DNA of 64,000 bases, taken from Marinobacter sp. ANT_B65 (lineage in GTDB: Bacteria > Pseudomonadota > Gammaproteobacteria > Pseudomonadales > Oleiphilaceae). How positions within the stretch are numbered: the first letter of the stretch is position 1; every line of letters begins with the position of its first letter. Shown piece after piece: positions 61,916 to 64,000 of the stretch. Location: NCBI RefSeq assembly GCF_002407605.1, contig NZ_NXGV01000001.1, positions 186,643 through 250,642 of the forward strand, read 5' to 3'. The position numbers and the translations under genes were made by a program. A model generated the notes under the pieces. It was not told the DNA's origin. It saw nothing but the letters and a program-made list of their open reading frames with translations, and did no database searches.

Positions 61916-62911
61916 ATGAGTGGACTAGGTGGGTTGAATAAATCTCCCAATGGCGTTGTGATAGGTCTGGTTCAGCTGCAGCTGCCAGATGTGTCTACGC
62001 CAGAGCAGCTGGCGAGTCAGACCCGCCGCGTGTGTGAGTTGGTAGGCAAGGCTCGCCGCCAGTCACCAGTCATGGATCTTGTGGTGTTTCCCGAGTATTG
62101 CCTGCACGGTCTCTCCATGAGCATCGACCCGGCCATCATGTGTGACCGCGACGGCCCGGAAATGGCGGCGTTTCAGGCCGCCTGCCGGGAGCACGACATC
62201 TGGGGGTGTTTTTCCATCATGGAGAGCAACCCTGAAGGCAACCCCTATAACACTGGTGTGATTATCGATAACACTGGTGAATTACGGCTGTTCTATCGCA
62301 AGTTGCACCCATGGGTGCCAGTGGAGCCATGGGAGCCAGGTAACCTTGGCATTCCCGTCTGCGATGGCCCTAATGGCAGCCGTCTGTCACTGGCCATCTG
62401 TCATGATGGCATGTTCCCGGAAGTCGCTCGCGAGTGCGCCTACAAAGGCGCCAATATCATGCTGCGCACAGCTGGCTACACAGCGCCGATCCGACATTCC
62501 TGGAAAATCACCAATCAAGCCAATGCATTCTGTAACCTGATGGTGACCGCCAATGTTTGCCTGGCGGGGAGTGACGGCACCTTTAACTCCATGGGCGAAG
62601 GTATGGTGGTTAATTTTGATGGTGAGCCGATGGTAGAAGGTAATGGCTTTGCCGATGAAATCATCACTGCAGAAGTGCGCCCTGACCTGGTAGATGAGGC
62701 CCGTATCCACTGGGGCGTCGAGAATAATATCTATCAGCTTGGACACCGTGGCTATGTAGCGGTGAAAGGCGGCGCCAGCGATTGTCCGTACACATTCATG
62801 CAGGATATGGTGCGTGGCCAGTACAGGCTGCCCTGGGATGATGATGTGAAAGTGGTGGATGGCAGGGGCTTTGGTTTTGAACCGCCGGAACGTGAATACA
62901 AGCCTGGCTGA
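61916..62911 (+). CDS. amiF: Formamidase AmiF (nitrilase superfamily)
   Basis: Formamidase releases ammonia and formate from formamide. The 331-residue protein has the nitrilase triad E60 (VVFPEYCLHG), K129 (FYRKLHPW) and C162 (ICHDGMFPE), and shares GENNIY/VENNIYQLGHRGYVA and the FSIMESNP segment with Helicobacter AmiF. The C-terminus is formamidase-like. GGAGG lies 7 bases before the ATG. It is separately transcribed, apparently from a sigma-54 promoter, which fits nitrogen scavenging. An aliphatic amidase role cannot be excluded. Confidence 0.88.
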   Translation: MSGLGGLNKSPNGVVIGLVQLQLPDVSTPEQLASQTRRVCELVGKARRQSPVMDLVVFPEYCLHGLSMSIDPAIMCDRDGPEMAAFQAACREHDIWGCFSIMESNPEGNPYNTGVIIDNTGELRLFYRKLHPWVPVEPWEPGNLGIPVCDGPNGSRLSLAICHDGMFPEVARECAYKGANIMLRTAGYTAPIRHSWKITNQANAFCNLMVTANVCLAGSDGTFNSMGEGMVVNFDGEPMVEGNGFADEIITAEVRPDLVDEARIHWGVENNIYQLGHRGYVAVKGGASDCPYTFMQDMVRGQYRLPWDDDVKVVDGRGFGFEPPEREYKPG

Positions 62912-62931
62912 TGGCAGGTGAGCAGGATTGC

Positions 62932-62957
62932 CAGGAGGGCATGTGCCCTCCTGATTT
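62932..62957. terminator. Bidirectional terminator after the formamidase gene
   Basis: A 10-bp perfect stem (62932-62941 with 62944-62953, minimal loop) is followed by ATTTT. It lies between convergent genes. Confidence 0.75.
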
Positions 62958-62965
62958 TGTGTTGT

Positions 62966-64000
62966 TCAGATCCCCACTAACTGCGAAGCCATCCGGTTCT
63001 GCTCTTCAATGATGTGCGTTAGTGACCGGCTCCGAAGATGGCCGTCTTCAATAACGATCCGACCATTGATGATGCTCCAGTGCACCCGTGGCGGTGTGCA
63101 GAAAACCAGAGAGGCAAGCGGGTCACTCTGGCCTCCGGCCATGCCGATGTCATCTGTGCGGAAAGCGACTATATCAGCGCAGTAACCAGGCTGAATGCGG
63201 CCAAGAGCGTCGCCTCTTCCCAGAACTTCGGCACCACCACGAGTGGCGATACGCAGTGCTTCGCGGGCAGTCATGGCTCCGGGTTGCTGATCCCTTACCC
63301 GTGCGGACAACATGGCCAGCCGGGCTTCATCGAGAAGATTTCCGCTGTCATTGGACGCGCTGCCGTCTACACCCAGGCTTACCTTGACTCCGGCATCCAG
63401 CATTTGCCTTACAGGTGCAATGCCTGAAGCCAGCCGCATATTGGAGCAGGGGCAGTGGGCAACTCCGGTACCTGTGCGGGCAAACAGTTCAATACCTGGT
63501 GCATCAAGATGTACGCAGTGCGCATGCCATACATCTTCGCCCACCCAGCCTACATCTTCGGAGAATTCCGTAGGTGTCATGCCGTAGCGTTCCATACTGA
63601 ACGCCAGGTCTTTCCAGTTTTCCGCTGTATGGGTATGCAGCCCCACCTTCAGTGATCTTGCCATGGTGGCTGCTTCGCGCATCAGGTCTTTGGTGACAGT
63701 GAAGGGTGAGCAGGGTGCCAGCGCTACCCGGATCATGGCATCCGGGCTGTAGTCGTGGTGAGTCTCAACCGCTCGCTGCATGTCCCTGAGAATCGCGTGT
63801 TCGTCTGCTTCCACCAGTTCATCCGGTGGCAGGCCGCCCTGACTCTGGCCGAGGCTCATAGCTCCTCTCGCGGCGTGAAAACGGATCCCCATTTCAATGG
63901 CTGCCTGAACACTGTCATCCAGAGTGATGCCGTTCACATACAGGTAGGCGTGATCGGCAGCTGTAGTGCACCCGGACAACATGAGTTCGGCCATGGCGGT
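62966..64000 (-). CDS. Amidohydrolase, 8-oxoguanine-deaminase-like (5' end beyond window)
   Basis: The C-terminal 344 residues of a deaminase are visible; the frame is open at the right edge, so about 100 residues including the first His-x-His metal motif are missing. Visible motifs are GLHTHTAENWKD, WHAHCVH, AHCPCSNMRLASGIAP and GVDGSASNDSGNLL. The last is the 8-oxoguanine deaminase/AtzB mark also found at 10518-11894, its paralogue. The likely reaction is deamination of an aminopurine or related ring. The first ATG in the frame (63994) is internal to the family alignment and is not the start. Confidence 0.82.
   Translation of the reverse strand, partial: TAMAELMLSGCTTAADHAYLYVNGITLDDSVQAAIEMGIRFHAARGAMSLGQSQGGLPPDELVEADEHAILRDMQRAVETHHDYSPDAMIRVALAPCSPFTVTKDLMREAATMARSLKVGLHTHTAENWKDLAFSMERYGMTPTEFSEDVGWVGEDVWHAHCVHLDAPGIELFARTGTGVAHCPCSNMRLASGIAPVRQMLDAGVKVSLGVDGSASNDSGNLLDEARLAMLSARVRDQQPGAMTAREALRIATRGGAEVLGRGDALGRIQPGYCADIVAFRTDDIGMAGGQSDPLASLVFCTPPRVHWSIINGRIVIEDGHLRSRSLTHIIEEQNRMASQLVGI

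Overview
The window is 64 kb of a Gram-negative, gammaproteobacterial chromosome. GC content is moderate-high, and the protein sequences and gene order (glc genes, Bcr/CflA and SulP carriers, rut operon) resemble Marinobacter-type marine bacteria. That placement is inferred from gene style only; there is no rRNA or other phylogenetic marker here. Almost the whole window is one large accessory region for using nucleobases and related ureides as nitrogen sources.

Layout. (1) 1-4209: glycolate oxidase glcG(partial)DEF, with a structured inverted repeat between glcE and glcF. (2) 4308-8312: a DUF4124 protein, a Bcr/CflA efflux carrier, a SulP anion permease and a single-domain globin. (3) 8536-9016: a deletion scar where the stumps of a TonB-dependent siderophore receptor and an AraC regulator meet. 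(4) 9302-13465: a BMP-family nucleobase-binding protein, an 8-oxoguanine-deaminase-like amidohydrolase and a 2OG-Fe(II) dioxygenase. (5) 13524-21629 (minus): a purine degradation operon xdhA-xdhB-xdhC-uraD-uraH-guaD-puuD. (6) 21868-28983: a BMP-type ABC transporter lacking its binding protein, a Tsx porin, a RutR-like regulator, allantoinase puuE and allantoicase alc. (7) 29103-40128: a candidate xanthine-I (NMT1) riboswitch, an NMT1-type binding protein, a second three-subunit molybdenum hydroxylase, three amidohydrolases, a ferritin-like/rubredoxin fusion and a second 2OG-Fe(II) dioxygenase. This is the least explained part and the best candidate for an undescribed pathway. (8) 40183-47042 (minus): a third 2OG-Fe(II) dioxygenase, a VOC protein, a complete BMP-type ABC transporter and a YdfG-like reductase. 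(9) 47287-52501: rutR and rutABCDEF, without rutG. (10) 52559-60877 (minus): a third BMP-type ABC transporter followed by two isochorismatase-fold hydrolases (biuret hydrolase and probably triuret hydrolase), allophanate hydrolase and an AtzH-like protein. (11) 61144-64000: a GntR/FCD regulator, formamidase and a partial second 8-oxoguanine-deaminase-like gene.

How it fits together. Guanine is deaminated to xanthine, oxidised to urate (Xdh) and then to 5-hydroxyisourate (PuuD), taken through HIU hydrolase and OHCU decarboxylase to allantoin, and on to allantoate and ureidoglycolate plus urea (PuuE, Alc). Glyoxylate formed beyond that could meet glycolate metabolism (Glc). Uracil goes through RutA-F to malonic semialdehyde, which the YdfG-like reductase can remove. 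Triuret and biuret would go to allophanate and then ammonia and CO2.

Regulation. Most operon starts carry a sigma-54 type -24/-12 element, often beside or overlapping a palindrome resembling the E. coli RutR operator. The ureide operon instead carries a TTGTATACAA palindrome over its predicted start site, next to a GntR gene. Two NtrC-like sites (GCAC-N7-GTGC) lie about 100 bp upstream of two of the sigma-54 elements. This points to a nitrogen-limited, substrate-induced regulon covering the region. All motif matches were made by eye.
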